A stretch of DNA of 64,000 bases, taken from positions 310,001 through 374,000 of the forward strand of contig NZ_JNCA01000001.1 of assembly GCF_000695795.1 (NCBI RefSeq), read 5' to 3'. The stretch comes from Flavobacterium seoulense (GTDB taxonomy: Bacteria; Bacteroidota; Bacteroidia; Flavobacteriales; Flavobacteriaceae). The notes beneath the pieces are model-generated. The model was not told where the DNA came from. It saw nothing but the letters and a program-made list of their open reading frames with translations, and made no database searches. The position numbers were made by a program, and so were the translations under genes. Each line of letters starts with the position of its first letter. The first letter of the stretch is position 1. Positions 44,669 to 52,908 of the stretch are shown here, piece by piece.

Positions 44669-44935
44669 ATGGCTCACAAGAAAGGTGTCGGTAGTTCTAA
44701 GAATGGTAGAGAATCAGAATCGAAACGTTTAGGTGTTAAGATTTATGGAGGACAGGCTGCTATCGCAGGGAACATCATCGTAAGACAAAGAGGTTCGAAA
44801 CACAATCCAGGTGAAAATGTTTACATCAGTAAAGATCACACTCTACACGCAAAAGTAGACGGAATTGTTAAGTTCCAAAAGAAAAGAGATAACAAATCAT
44901 ACGTTTCAATCCTTCCATTTGAAGTAGAAGCTTAA
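44669..44935 (+). CDS. rpmA: 50S ribosomal protein L27
   Basis: The product is an 88-residue protein, [20 protein letters not shown] at the N-terminus, then [16 protein letters not shown] and [13 protein letters not shown], all diagnostic of bL27. The N-terminal tail reaches the peptidyl transferase centre. There is no cleavable N-terminal extension such as Firmicutes have. A terminator follows. Confidence 0.97.
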   Translation: MAHKKGVGSSKNGRESESKRLGVKIYGGQAAIAGNIIVRQRGSKHNPGENVYISKDHTLHAKVDGIVKFQKKRDNKSYVSILPFEVEA

Positions 44936-44956
44936 TTGATTTTCTCAATTTGTTTA

Positions 44957-44987
44957 AAGCCTGTTAGTTTAGCTAGCAGGTTTTTTT
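44957..44987 (+). terminator. Terminator after rpmA
   Basis: The stem cctgttag / ctagcagg (one G-U pair), extended by flanking A and T, is followed by a T-run 20 bp after the rpmA stop. Confidence 0.8.
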
Positions 44988-45155
44988 ATGCTTAAAAGTG
45001 ATGAAAATAGTTTTCTGATGTAAATGAACAGCGTATCTGATTACGGCTCAGAAGTTTATTGTTTTGAATCCAGTCGAGTTCACAAAGATTGAATAGATTT
45101 ACAATGAGAGTTTCTTTATAATACGTTGATAAATCATTTAAAAAAGTACATAAAT

Positions 45156-45194
45156 AACAAATGCCCTTACTCCAGGAAAGTAAGGGCATTTGTT
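45156..45194 (-). terminator. Hairpin downstream of outer-membrane barrel gene
   Basis: Perfect 15-bp arms aacaaatgcccttac / gtaagggcatttgtt with a 9-nt loop sit about 30 bp after the barrel gene stop on the minus strand. The U-tract is weak. Confidence 0.65.
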
Positions 45195-45225
45195 GTCTAA
45201 AAGTGAATTAATAATTAGGGTTTGA

Positions 45226-48024
45226 TTAATCCATTGGGCCACCGCCACCAGGTCTGCCGCCACCAAAACCTCCGGGAGGACGATTGCCTCTGTCCATGCC
45301 TTCCATTCTGTTTCTACCGCCAGGAGCTTTTCCGGCGAAATTTTTAATATTATAGGTTAATGAAAACATTGCATAGCGTTTTAAAACGGTATTCTCGTTA
45401 TCGCTAACTGAAGTTGTTGATATGCTTCGGGTAATACTTTGGTTTTGGTTTAGTAAATCGTATACTTTTATTTTAGCCATAAATGCTTTATTTAAAAAAG
45501 TATAAGACAAACTGGTGTTCCATAGGTAGAAACTTTGATTGATAGAGTTGTAAGTGTATCCAAAATCGTTACCCCAAATCCAGTTTGTAGGCCAATAGCT
45601 TGTAGTTTGTAGATTGAGTCTGTGAACCACATTTGATCTGGCATTTAGAGAGCTAATATCGTATGTTGTTTCGTTGTATGAAAAATTATAAGAAGGAGCA
45701 ATGGTGAAAAATTCTCCGTAATCATAATTTAAATAAATTCTAGGAGATATTCCGCTGGCTTTTGCACCATATAAAACACCATCAGTAAATCCTTTAGTGA
45801 AAGAATAATTGATGTTCATGGCTAATCCGTAACGCAATAAATTAGCTTCTTGTTTAATTGATTTACTCCAGTTACCACCTGCTGATAAAGAGTAAGTTCC
45901 TGAAATGTTTTGGTATGAGGTTTCTCTTCTGTTATTGGCATCAAAAGTAGTAGTGGAAATTACATCGTTATTATTGAAGTTACTGTTGAAATATAGATTG
46001 TAGCCGGAACGGGTACGGAAATCAAAATTTCGATAATTAATGTTAGCACTATGTGTTTCGGTAGGATTCAAATCTGGATTACCCGTAATTGTATTTAAAG
46101 GATTCGAAACATTTTCTATAGGAAGCAATTGAGATGCTGATGGTAAAGATTGATTATAATTGTATCTGGCAGTAAGAAACTTAGAACGATCAGCTCTATA
46201 TCTAATTTGTGCACTACCATAAGGTAAAACGTATTTTTTGTTTAAATCAATTCCCTGACCTAAGTAAAAAGAATGATTATCGTATTGTACTATAGATGTT
46301 GACGAATTGATATCGAATGTAAACTTGTTTTTTTCAAAACGAATTCCAGCTTTTGAAGCAATACTGTTTTGCTTAGAAGTCATGTAAGTTGTCTGAGCGT
46401 CGTTTAGATCGGTATAATTTCCATTATTATCGTCAAAAGTTTTGTTGTCATTGATGTTGTTTTGAAAATTATATTCAACACCTATTTTAAAACGAATAGA
46501 ATCGGTTACAGGTTCGGTATATTCGATTTCAGCAGAATAGGAATCACTGATACTTTTGTTTTTAATGTTTTGGTTTCGGATAATGCTGTCATTAGTGACA
46601 AAAAATCGTGTTCGGGATTCGCTAAAATTATCTGAATCAGAATTGTTGTTACTGTTGTTGAATACAAAACTCAAGTTTCGGGCTTTTTTCTCAAATGATT
46701 TATTGAAATTGATTGAGTTGCTAAAACTCTTAGATTCGCTTTTATTTATCGATCTCGAAAACGCATCATTTGTTAATGTATTGTCTTCTAAATTAGTTGT
46801 GCTGCTATTTGATTCAGGATTACTTTCTGATGTTGAAGTATTGAATTTTGGTGCAACAAACAATCGCATGGTTGGTGATATCTTGTATTCCAATTCAACA
46901 TTTGCTCTGTTACTGCTATTTCTGCTATCGGTTTTTGAATTAGAAATAGTGTTGAAGTTACCATCAGGTCTAAAATTTGTTGTATTAGATATGTTTAGAT
47001 TTTTGGTATGCGTATCTGAATAATTGTAGTTAGCACTTACCTGAAGATCTTTAAAAAATTCATCAGAATAGTTGGCTCCTAATAAATTAGATCTGGTAAT
47101 TCCGCTGGCTTGTCCTCTGTTAACTGTTGTTCCTCGACTATTTCTTCCGCCTCCCATATTGTCAAAAACCTCGTCTTGGGAAAATCCCTGGGCATTAATG
47201 TTGTTGGAAGATCCCAGAAGGCTTATTTTTCTGTTATTTTTGAAAAAGTTTACTAAAAAACTGGATTCGTAACGATCATCTGTTCCATAGCCAGCAAGGA
47301 ATTTTCCAAAATATCCTTTGTTCTTGTCCTCATCAATCGTTAAATTAATACTTGCATTATCAGATGCTGCCTGATCTTTAGAGTATTCCTCTTTTTTGGT
47401 TTTAAAATCAGACACCTGAATTTTATTAATGATTTCGGCAGGAAGATTTTTTAGAGCCATTGCGCCATCACGGTCAAAAAAAGGTTTTCCGTTTACTAAA
47501 ACTTGCGTTACTTCTTTACCATTGGCAGTAATTTTTCCGTCACTATCTACCTCAAGTCCGGGAAGCTGTTTTAATAAGGTTTCTACGTTGGCATCCGGAC
47601 GTACTTTAAATAATGAAGCATTGTATTCAATCGTGTCATTTTTAACCCGAATAGGAGGTGCTTCGCCTTTAACGGTTACTTCGTTAAGCGTGTTTACAGA
47701 TTCGGCAAGATAAACATTTTCGAAATCTTTATTGGATGATATATTTTTTTGCTCTTCAGTAAAAGTTTCAAATCCTACGTAAGTCACTTTTAGAAAGACA
47801 GGTTTGTCATTTTTCTTAACTGTAAAATTGAAATCTCCATGTTTATCCGTTAAAGTGTATTCTAATACAGTAGAATCTTTTACAGTAGTGATATAGACTG
47901 TAGCTGCTTCTAACGGAAGTTGGGTGTTGATGTTAAGTACTTTTCCTTTTAAGGTATAGCTATTTTGTGCGGAAGCATAAAAGGAAGAAGCTAGTAAGAA
48001 CAAAAATGATAAATATTTACACAT
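45226..48024 (-). CDS. Outer-membrane beta-barrel protein, TonB-receptor-like family
   Basis: The product is 932 residues. A signal peptide (ends YASAQ) is followed by a carboxypeptidase-regulatory-like domain (about 22-110: YTLKGKVLNINTQLPLEAAT), then a plug-like domain (LLKQLPGLEVDSDGKITANG, VLVNGKPFFDRDG). A large barrel of the OMP_b-brl_3 type follows, rich in Asn and Ser. The barrel's last strand (YAMFSLTYNIKNF) is followed by about 35 residues rich in Gly, Arg and Pro, so the protein does not end in the usual aromatic residue. The ligand is unknown. It is a single gene. Confidence 0.87.
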   Translation of the reverse strand: MCKYLSFLFLLASSFYASAQNSYTLKGKVLNINTQLPLEAATVYITTVKDSTVLEYTLTDKHGDFNFTVKKNDKPVFLKVTYVGFETFTEEQKNISSNKDFENVYLAESVNTLNEVTVKGEAPPIRVKNDTIEYNASLFKVRPDANVETLLKQLPGLEVDSDGKITANGKEVTQVLVNGKPFFDRDGAMALKNLPAEIINKIQVSDFKTKKEEYSKDQAASDNASINLTIDEDKNKGYFGKFLAGYGTDDRYESSFLVNFFKNNRKISLLGSSNNINAQGFSQDEVFDNMGGGRNSRGTTVNRGQASGITRSNLLGANYSDEFFKDLQVSANYNYSDTHTKNLNISNTTNFRPDGNFNTISNSKTDSRNSSNRANVELEYKISPTMRLFVAPKFNTSTSESNPESNSSTTNLEDNTLTNDAFSRSINKSESKSFSNSINFNKSFEKKARNLSFVFNNSNNNSDSDNFSESRTRFFVTNDSIIRNQNIKNKSISDSYSAEIEYTEPVTDSIRFKIGVEYNFQNNINDNKTFDDNNGNYTDLNDAQTTYMTSKQNSIASKAGIRFEKNKFTFDINSSTSIVQYDNHSFYLGQGIDLNKKYVLPYGSAQIRYRADRSKFLTARYNYNQSLPSASQLLPIENVSNPLNTITGNPDLNPTETHSANINYRNFDFRTRSGYNLYFNSNFNNNDVISTTTFDANNRRETSYQNISGTYSLSAGGNWSKSIKQEANLLRYGLAMNINYSFTKGFTDGVLYGAKASGISPRIYLNYDYGEFFTIAPSYNFSYNETTYDISSLNARSNVVHRLNLQTTSYWPTNWIWGNDFGYTYNSINQSFYLWNTSLSYTFLNKAFMAKIKVYDLLNQNQSITRSISTTSVSDNENTVLKRYAMFSLTYNIKNFAGKAPGGRNRMEGMDRGNRPPGGFGGGRPGGGGPMD

Positions 48025-48141
48025 AATAAATTGGTTATAGTCAACATTAGATGTTAAATAAAAGCAAAGGTTTAATTAGTAAGTGTAAAATTTATATTTG
48101 TTTTTTCTTAAACACAATATTGAAATAGTTTAAAATGATAA

Positions 48142-48474
48142 TTAGTGCCCGGTAGTTTTAGAAAACAGATTGATTACAATAACACCAATGATAATTAATG
48201 CTAACCCAATAATTGCAGGTAGATCTGGTATTTGTTTGAAAAATAAGGCTCCAATAATAGTAATTAAAACAATCCCAACTCCAGACCAAATAGCATAAGC
48301 AATTCCGATGGGGATGGTTCTAATGGCAAAACTCAAAAAGTAAAATGCACCACAATATCCCAAAATTGTAATAATACTAGGAATTAATTTAGTGAATTCT
48401 TCTGATTTTTTTAACGCAGAAGTAGCGATAATTTCGAATATAATGGCAATACCTAAAAAGAAAAAGTTTTTCAT
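48142..48474 (-). CDS. SMR family small multidrug efflux protein
   Basis: The product is a 110-residue inner-membrane protein with four helices. The essential membrane Glu lies in AIIFEIIATSALKKSEEF, and the family motif AYAIWSGVGIVLITIIGALFF is present. It works as a dimer exchanging protons for cationic drugs or guanidinium-type compounds. The substrate group (EmrE or Gdx-like) is not resolved. Only one copy is present, so it is not a paired SMR. Confidence 0.92.
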   Translation of the reverse strand: MKNFFFLGIAIIFEIIATSALKKSEEFTKLIPSIITILGYCGAFYFLSFAIRTIPIGIAYAIWSGVGIVLITIIGALFFKQIPDLPAIIGLALIIIGVIVINLFSKTTGH

Positions 48475-48506
48475 GTTTTTGAAGTTTTGTTTTTTATTAA
48501 AAATTG

Positions 48507-48534
48507 AAAACCCTCACATTACTGCAAGGGTTTT
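48507..48534 (-). terminator. Terminator after ahcY
   Basis: The arms aaaaccct / agggtttt with a 12-nt loop lie about 30 bp after the ahcY stop on the minus strand, directly beyond the heptamer array. Confidence 0.65.
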
Positions 48535-48565
48535 ATCTTAATTCTTAGTACTAAAATCTTAATAC
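48531..48565. repeat. Heptamer array at the ahcY 3' end
   Basis: Five units in strict phase, TTTTATC TTAATTC TTAGTAC TAAAATC TTAATAC, have a C at every seventh base (48537 to 48565). The last C is already part of the ahcY stop codon on the minus strand. Confidence 0.7.
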
Positions 48566-49881
48566 TAGTATCTGTAGTATTCCGGTTTGAATGGACCTTG
48601 AACTTCAACACCAATATAAGCAGCCTGATCTTCTCTTAAAACTTCAAGCTCAACGCCTAATTTAGCTAGGTGTAAAGCAGCAACTTTTTCATCTAAATGT
48701 TTTGGTAACATGTAAACTTCATTTTTGTAAGCTGCGCTGTTGTTCCATAATTCGATTTGAGCCAAAGTCTGGTTTGTAAATGAGTTAGACATTACAAAAC
48801 TTGGGTGACCTGTAGCACAACCAAGGTTTACTAAACGGCCTTCAGCCAAAATGATGATATCATTTCCGTTGATAGTATATTTGTCAACCTGAGGTTTGAT
48901 TTCGATTTTAGACGCACCGTGGTTTTTGTTCAACCAAGCCATATCAATTTCGTTATCGAAGTGACCAATGTTACAAACAACAGTTTTATCTTTCATTTGC
49001 TCGAAGTGCTCTCCAAGAACGATATCTTTGTTTCCTGTAGTTGTAATGATGATATCCGCATTAGCAATTACAGTGTTTAATTTTTTAACTTCATAACCGT
49101 CCATTGCAGCTTGTAAAGCACAAATTGGATCGATTTCAGTAACTGTTACAATAGAACCAGCACCTCTGAAAGAAGCTGCAGTTCCTTTTCCAACGTCACC
49201 GTATCCGCAAACGATTACTCTTTTTCCAGCTAGCATTAAGTCAGTTGCACGACGTACAGCATCTACAGCCGATTCTTTACATCCGTATTTGTTATCAAAT
49301 TTAGATTTAGTAACAGAATCGTTAATGTTAATTGCAGGCATTGGTAAAGTTCCGGCTTTTACTCTTTCGTAAAGTCTGTGAACACCAGTTGTAGTTTCTT
49401 CAGAAAGACCTTTGATTCCAGGAACTAATTCCGGGTAACGATCGATAACCATGTTTGTTAAATCTCCACCGTCATCAAGAATCATGTTCAATGGTTTTCT
49501 GTCTTCACCAAAGAATAAAGTCTGCTCAATACACCAGTCAAATGATTCTTCGTCAAGACCTTTCCAAGCGTAAACTGAAATTCCAGCAGCAGCAATAGCG
49601 GCAGCAGCCTGATCCTGAGTAGAGAAAATGTTACAAGAAGACCAAGTAACTTCTGCACCAAGAGCGATTAAAGTTTCGATTAAAACTGCAGTTTGAATCG
49701 TCATGTGTAAACATCCTGCAATACGAGCACCTTTTAATGGTTGCTCGTCTTTATATTCAGCGCGAAGTGCCATTAAACCTGGCATTTCAGCTTCTGCTAA
49801 TTCAATTTCTTTTCTTCCCCAAGCCGCAAGAGAAATATCTTTTACTTTGAAAGCCACATAAGGCGTAGTCGTTGTGCTCAT
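48565..49881 (-). CDS. ahcY: Adenosylhomocysteinase
   Basis: The product is a 438-residue NAD-dependent enzyme that hydrolyses S-adenosylhomocysteine to homocysteine and adenosine, closing the methylation cycle. The motifs are [40 protein letters not shown], the NAD-binding [17 protein letters not shown] and the C-terminal PFKPEYYRY. All key residues are in place and length is typical. Confidence 0.97.
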   Translation of the reverse strand: MSTTTTPYVAFKVKDISLAAWGRKEIELAEAEMPGLMALRAEYKDEQPLKGARIAGCLHMTIQTAVLIETLIALGAEVTWSSCNIFSTQDQAAAAIAAAGISVYAWKGLDEESFDWCIEQTLFFGEDRKPLNMILDDGGDLTNMVIDRYPELVPGIKGLSEETTTGVHRLYERVKAGTLPMPAININDSVTKSKFDNKYGCKESAVDAVRRATDLMLAGKRVIVCGYGDVGKGTAASFRGAGSIVTVTEIDPICALQAAMDGYEVKKLNTVIANADIIITTTGNKDIVLGEHFEQMKDKTVVCNIGHFDNEIDMAWLNKNHGASKIEIKPQVDKYTINGNDIIILAEGRLVNLGCATGHPSFVMSNSFTNQTLAQIELWNNSAAYKNEVYMLPKHLDEKVAALHLAKLGVELEVLREDQAAYIGVEVQGPFKPEYYRY

Positions 49882-49911
49882 TTATAGTATATTTGTATTG
49901 TAAAATTTTTG

Positions 49912-49919
49912 CAAATTTA
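49912..49919 (-). promoter_or_regulatory. -7 element for ahcY
   Basis: The minus strand reads TAAATTTG (TAnnTTTG), about 30 bp upstream of the ahcY start. Confidence 0.5.
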
Positions 49920-50012
49920 CGGAATAACTTTTTGAATTTTACTACTTTCTGTTAGATTTATGAAATGTTTAATTTCTTAATCTTTAGAATACTAGCAATT
50001 TAATGCTTAGTT

Positions 50013-50033
50013 GTTAATTATCAATTGTAAATT
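50013..50033. repeat. Short heptamer array, AATT type
   Basis: Three units in 7-bp phase, GTTAATT ATCAATT GTAAATT, lie upstream of the phosphopantetheinyl transferase gene. They share the NNNAATT core with the array at 50064. Confidence 0.55.
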
Positions 50034-50063
50034 ACTTCTTCAGGTTTTATTTACAGCAAGATT

Positions 50064-50091
50064 AATAATTGAAAATTTATCATTCACAATT
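50064..50091. repeat. Heptamer array just before PPTase start codon
   Basis: Four units in strict phase, AATAATT GAAAATT TATCATT CACAATT, end 5 bp before the ATG. Confidence 0.65.
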
Positions 50092-50096
50092 AGAAA

Positions 50097-50729
50097 ATGC
50101 CATTATATAAAAAAATACAATTTAACGCGACAACTACCATATACGTTTGGAAGATAACGGAATCTTTTGACCAGTTATCAAAAGAAGTAGGTTTGGATTC
50201 TAAATGTCAGTCAAGAGTTGAGAATATGAAATCTGAATTGCATCAACGTGGATTTCTGAGTGTTCGCAAACTTTTGAGCGAAGCAGGATATAGCAGTTTT
50301 GATTTGTATTATGATGTTTTTGGGAAACCACATCTTCACGACGGAAAGCATATTTCGATAACGCATTCGTATGAGTTTTCATCAATAATTATTAGTGACG
50401 AAATTGTGGGAATTGATATGGAATTGCAACGGGAAAAAATCCTTCGCATTGCCGATAAATTTTGTGATACTGAATTTGACTATTTAGATCGAAAGAACAC
50501 AGCCGAATACATTAAGAAACTAACGGTAATTTGGGGAGCCAAAGAAGCAATTTTTAAAATCAGAAACGAAAAAGGAATCAGCTTTAAAGATCATATTTCA
50601 GTCAATCAATTTGATTTAGATAACAATCAAGCAACTGCAAGTTTGAATTTTAATGGTTTGAATAAAGGATTTCGGCTTTATTTTGAAGAAATAGAAAATT
50701 TTACTTTGGTTTATGCTTTAGAGCAGTAA
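50097..50729 (+). CDS. 4'-phosphopantetheinyl transferase family protein
   Basis: The product is a 210-residue enzyme that transfers phosphopantetheine from CoA to acyl, peptidyl or aryl carrier proteins. The Sfp-type motifs are ISITHSYEF (substrate His), VGIDMELQREKILRIADKF (Mg-binding Asp and Glu) and VIWGAKEAIFKI (W-x-x-KEA). It is the only such gene in the window. The target carrier protein is not known. It is convergent with the haemoglobin gene, with only 1 bp between stop codons. Confidence 0.9.
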   Translation: MPLYKKIQFNATTTIYVWKITESFDQLSKEVGLDSKCQSRVENMKSELHQRGFLSVRKLLSEAGYSSFDLYYDVFGKPHLHDGKHISITHSYEFSSIIISDEIVGIDMELQREKILRIADKFCDTEFDYLDRKNTAEYIKKLTVIWGAKEAIFKIRNEKGISFKDHISVNQFDLDNNQATASLNFNGLNKGFRLYFEEIENFTLVYALEQ

Positions 50730-50730
50730 T

Positions 50731-51123
50731 TTATACAATAGCGGATCTGTTTTTAAACATATTCAAATATAGAAAACTACCCATTTTTCGGGCTCTGTTT
50801 TTTAAAATTTCTACATTTTCTCCTTCAAAAAGAGAGTCTAAAGTCTGGAACCAGTAATTGAGCCAGATTCCAAATTCATTTGCGCTAATTTGCCCCTGAA
50901 AATGTTCATCTACCTTATTGTGTACCGCAATGGGATTGCCTTTGAATTTTCGAATACCAAATAAATTGGTTTCCCAAAAATCAGTTAGTTTTTCTAAATG
51001 TGAATCCCAATCTGTAATTAGCTCATTAAAATAAGGACCGATTTCTGAATCAGCCCTTATTTTTTCATAGAATTGATGCACCAGCACCGAAATATCTGCT
51101 CTGTTTTTGATATCTTCTTTCAC
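50731..51123 (-). CDS. Group III truncated haemoglobin
   Basis: The product is a 130-residue globin with VHQFYEKIRADSEIGPYF (A/B helix), FWETNLFG, the His-rich AVHNKVDEHFQ segment holding the proximal His, and FGIWLNYWFQTLDSLFEG. This order is typical of group III (P-type) truncated haemoglobins. The likely role is handling NO or O2. The small membrane protein gene ends 1 bp upstream of its start, so the two form an operon. Confidence 0.92.
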   Translation of the reverse strand: MKEDIKNRADISVLVHQFYEKIRADSEIGPYFNELITDWDSHLEKLTDFWETNLFGIRKFKGNPIAVHNKVDEHFQGQISANEFGIWLNYWFQTLDSLFEGENVEILKNRARKMGSFLYLNMFKNRSAIV

Positions 51124-51124
51124 T

Positions 51125-51406
51125 TTACAGATGGTTTAAAATGATGAAAATAATACTTGAAACGATACTTATTAATGTTAGATTAAAAATGAATTTGTGT
51201 TTCATTTGAGCAAGAATAGATGTATTTGCAATCATACAAATTAGAACGATTACGGCTAATTGAATCATTTGTATCAATGAAGTTCCATTGGCTAATACAC
51301 TCATGGCCGCTGCCCCGCCAAAACAGCTTTGTACAAGAATGCTTAATGTTGCAGATCCTATGAAATTTTCATTGAATTTTTCGAAAGTGTGGTTGTAAAG
51401 TGTCAT
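51125..51406 (-). CDS. Small membrane protein in haemoglobin operon
   Basis: The product is a 93-residue protein with three predicted hydrophobic helices (about 17-40, 45-67 and 72-91), a Gly/Ala-rich first helix with a cysteine (QSCFGGAAAMS) and no known motif. I chose the ATG before TLYNHTFEKF, seven codons into the longest frame, because a -7 box lies 20 bp upstream of it. It is the first gene of the membrane protein-haemoglobin operon and lies below a Crp/Fnr-like site. Its function is unknown, perhaps in respiration or NO response by context. Confidence 0.72.
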   Translation of the reverse strand: MTLYNHTFEKFNENFIGSATLSILVQSCFGGAAAMSVLANGTSLIQMIQLAVIVLICMIANTSILAQMKHKFIFNLTLISIVSSIIFIILNHL

Positions 51407-51426
51407 AATAATGTGTTTTAATACCA

Positions 51427-51471
51427 CAAATTTACCACGGTATTAGAGCTCCATTTTATGACTTAAATCAT
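51427..51471 (-). promoter_or_regulatory. Crp/Fnr-like operator plus -7 box for haemoglobin operon
   Basis: The minus strand holds TAAATTTG at 51434-51427. Upstream, at 51458-51471, lies the 14-bp near-palindrome ATGACTTAAATCAT (arms ATGA..TCAT), centred about 43 bp from the expected start of transcription. No TTG stands at -33. The layout is that of a class II Crp/Fnr-activated promoter. Confidence 0.6.
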
Positions 51472-51486
51472 GAAAAACTAATTTTT

Positions 51487-52083
51487 TTATCGATATACTT
51501 TTCGATTAATTATTTTTAAATCACCTTTTTTTTCTAAGGATTTTATGGCTCTGATAACGGTTTCTACTCTTAAACCAGTTAAATCGCCTATTTGTTGCCG
51601 CGTGAAATTAATTAAGAAACCAGCTTCTTCTTTTTTAAAATTTAATTGTTCTATAGAATAATCAATTAGTCTTAAAACGCGATGTTCGGGATCTTGTGAA
51701 GAAATCTCGGCTGCCATAACTGACTTGTAATACAGTCGTTGCGATAAGTTTTTGATGATTTTTAAACTAATCTCGGAATTGTTTTTTAGTAAATCTAAAA
51801 ACTTGTCTTTTGTAATTATAATTATTTCCGAATCAATTACAGCTACTGCATTGGCAGGATACATTTGGTCAATAAAAAGCGGCGGCTCACCAAAACATTG
51901 ATTTTTATAGAAAATTCCCTGAATGAATTCTTTGCCTTCATCATTGTAATTGTTCATTTTTACTTCGCCCGAAATAATTTGGTAATAATGTAAAGGACGA
52001 TTTCCTTCTTCAAAAATGAAATCGCCACTCTTATAGTTTTTTATAATTCCGCCATATTCTTCAAGTAAACTAACAGCAATCAT
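51487..52083 (-). CDS. Crp/Fnr family transcriptional regulator
   Basis: The product is a 198-residue regulator with an N-terminal cyclic-nucleotide-binding-like beta-roll (about 10-115) and a C-terminal winged helix (TRQQIGDLTGLRVETVIRAIKSLEKKG). It has only one cysteine (QCFGEPP), so it cannot carry an Fnr-type 4Fe-4S cluster. It must sense something else, for example NO via haem or a small molecule. It lies upstream of the membrane protein-haemoglobin operon on the same strand and is the obvious candidate to bind the ATGA..TCAT site between them. Confidence 0.9.
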   Translation of the reverse strand: MIAVSLLEEYGGIIKNYKSGDFIFEEGNRPLHYYQIISGEVKMNNYNDEGKEFIQGIFYKNQCFGEPPLFIDQMYPANAVAVIDSEIIIITKDKFLDLLKNNSEISLKIIKNLSQRLYYKSVMAAEISSQDPEHRVLRLIDYSIEQLNFKKEEAGFLINFTRQQIGDLTGLRVETVIRAIKSLEKKGDLKIINRKVYR

Positions 52084-52116
52084 GATAAATTAAATTTTAT
52101 GATTAGAAAGTGCTAA

Positions 52117-52124
52117 CAAATATA
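52117..52124 (-). promoter_or_regulatory. -7 element for Crp/Fnr gene
   Basis: The minus strand reads TATATTTG (TAnnTTTG), 33 bp upstream of the regulator start. Confidence 0.5.
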
Positions 52125-52173
52125 ATTGTTTCGAAATGGTTCTTCTGTAAAAACTTTTTACTTTTACCATCAG

Positions 52174-52908
52174 ATGAAAAAAAAAACAATTTACCACGAT
52201 ATACAATTTGCTAAAGCAAATGATCAGAAATTATTGGCTATTCTGCTTGACCCTGATAAAATTGTTCTGGCCGAATTGACTATTCTGATTGACAAGATAA
52301 ATCAATCTCCGGCGACTCATGTTTTCATTGGCGGAAGCCTGGTAGAAAATGATATTTTAGATGATTTAATTTTGAGAATTAAACAAGATTGTATTTTGCC
52401 GGTGGTTCTGTTTCCTGGACATTCTTCTCAAATTTCAAATCATGCTGATGGAATTTTGTTTTTGTCTTTATTGTCTGGGCGAAATCCTGATTATTTAATT
52501 GAACATCAGGTGAAAGCTGCGCCAATTTTAAAAAGAACCCAACTCGAAATTCTTTCAACGGCTTATATTTTAATCGAAAGTGGAGGTGAAACGGCAGTAG
52601 AAAGAGTTAGTAAAACTAAACCAATAAGTAGAGATAATATTGATTTGGTTTTAGCAACTGCTCAGGCAGGGGAAATGTTAGGTAGTAAATTGATTTATCT
52701 GGAAGCGGGAAGTGGAGCACAAAAAGCTGTTCCGTTAAAAATGATTGAACAGATAGTTCAAAATACAGATGTTCCCTTAATTGTAGGTGGCGGAATTGTA
52801 GATTTTCAGGGAATTCAAAATGCTTATCAGTCAGGTGCTGATTTAGTGGTGATAGGAACAGCTTTTGAAAAAGATGCTGATTTTTTTAATGTTCAAATAA
52901 ATTCATAA
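52174..52908 (+). CDS. Geranylgeranylglyceryl/heptaprenylglyceryl phosphate synthase
   Basis: The product is a 244-residue TIM-barrel prenyltransferase that links a polyprenyl chain to sn-glycerol 1-phosphate. The motifs are LLAILLDPDKI (Asp-Pro-Asp), HVFIGGSLVEND, LPVVLFPGHSSQIS and the phosphate site PLIVGGGIVDFQG..GADLVVIGTA. Flavobacterial members of this family make archaeal-type or heptaprenyl ether lipids. I chose the ATG before KKKTIYHD, the usual family start. It heads an operon with PnuC, DUF4301 and ArfB. Confidence 0.93.
   Translation: MKKKTIYHDIQFAKANDQKLLAILLDPDKIVLAELTILIDKINQSPATHVFIGGSLVENDILDDLILRIKQDCILPVVLFPGHSSQISNHADGILFLSLLSGRNPDYLIEHQVKAAPILKRTQLEILSTAYILIESGGETAVERVSKTKPISRDNIDLVLATAQAGEMLGSKLIYLEAGSGAQKAVPLKMIEQIVQNTDVPLIVGGGIVDFQGIQNAYQSGADLVVIGTAFEKDADFFNVQINS

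Noticed and set aside
44992..45189. Minus-strand open frame of 65 codons between rpmA and the outer-membrane barrel gene
   Set aside because: It runs through the terminator hairpin, its composition is not protein-like, and it has no promoter or neighbour logic.
46556..47023. Plus-strand open frame of 155 codons inside the outer-membrane barrel gene
   Set aside because: It is antisense to a clear coding region and leucine-rich only because the sense strand is Asn/Ser-rich. There is no independent support.
51487..52083. True FNR oxygen sensor
   Set aside because: The N-terminal cysteines needed for a 4Fe-4S cluster are absent. Only one Cys is present in the protein.
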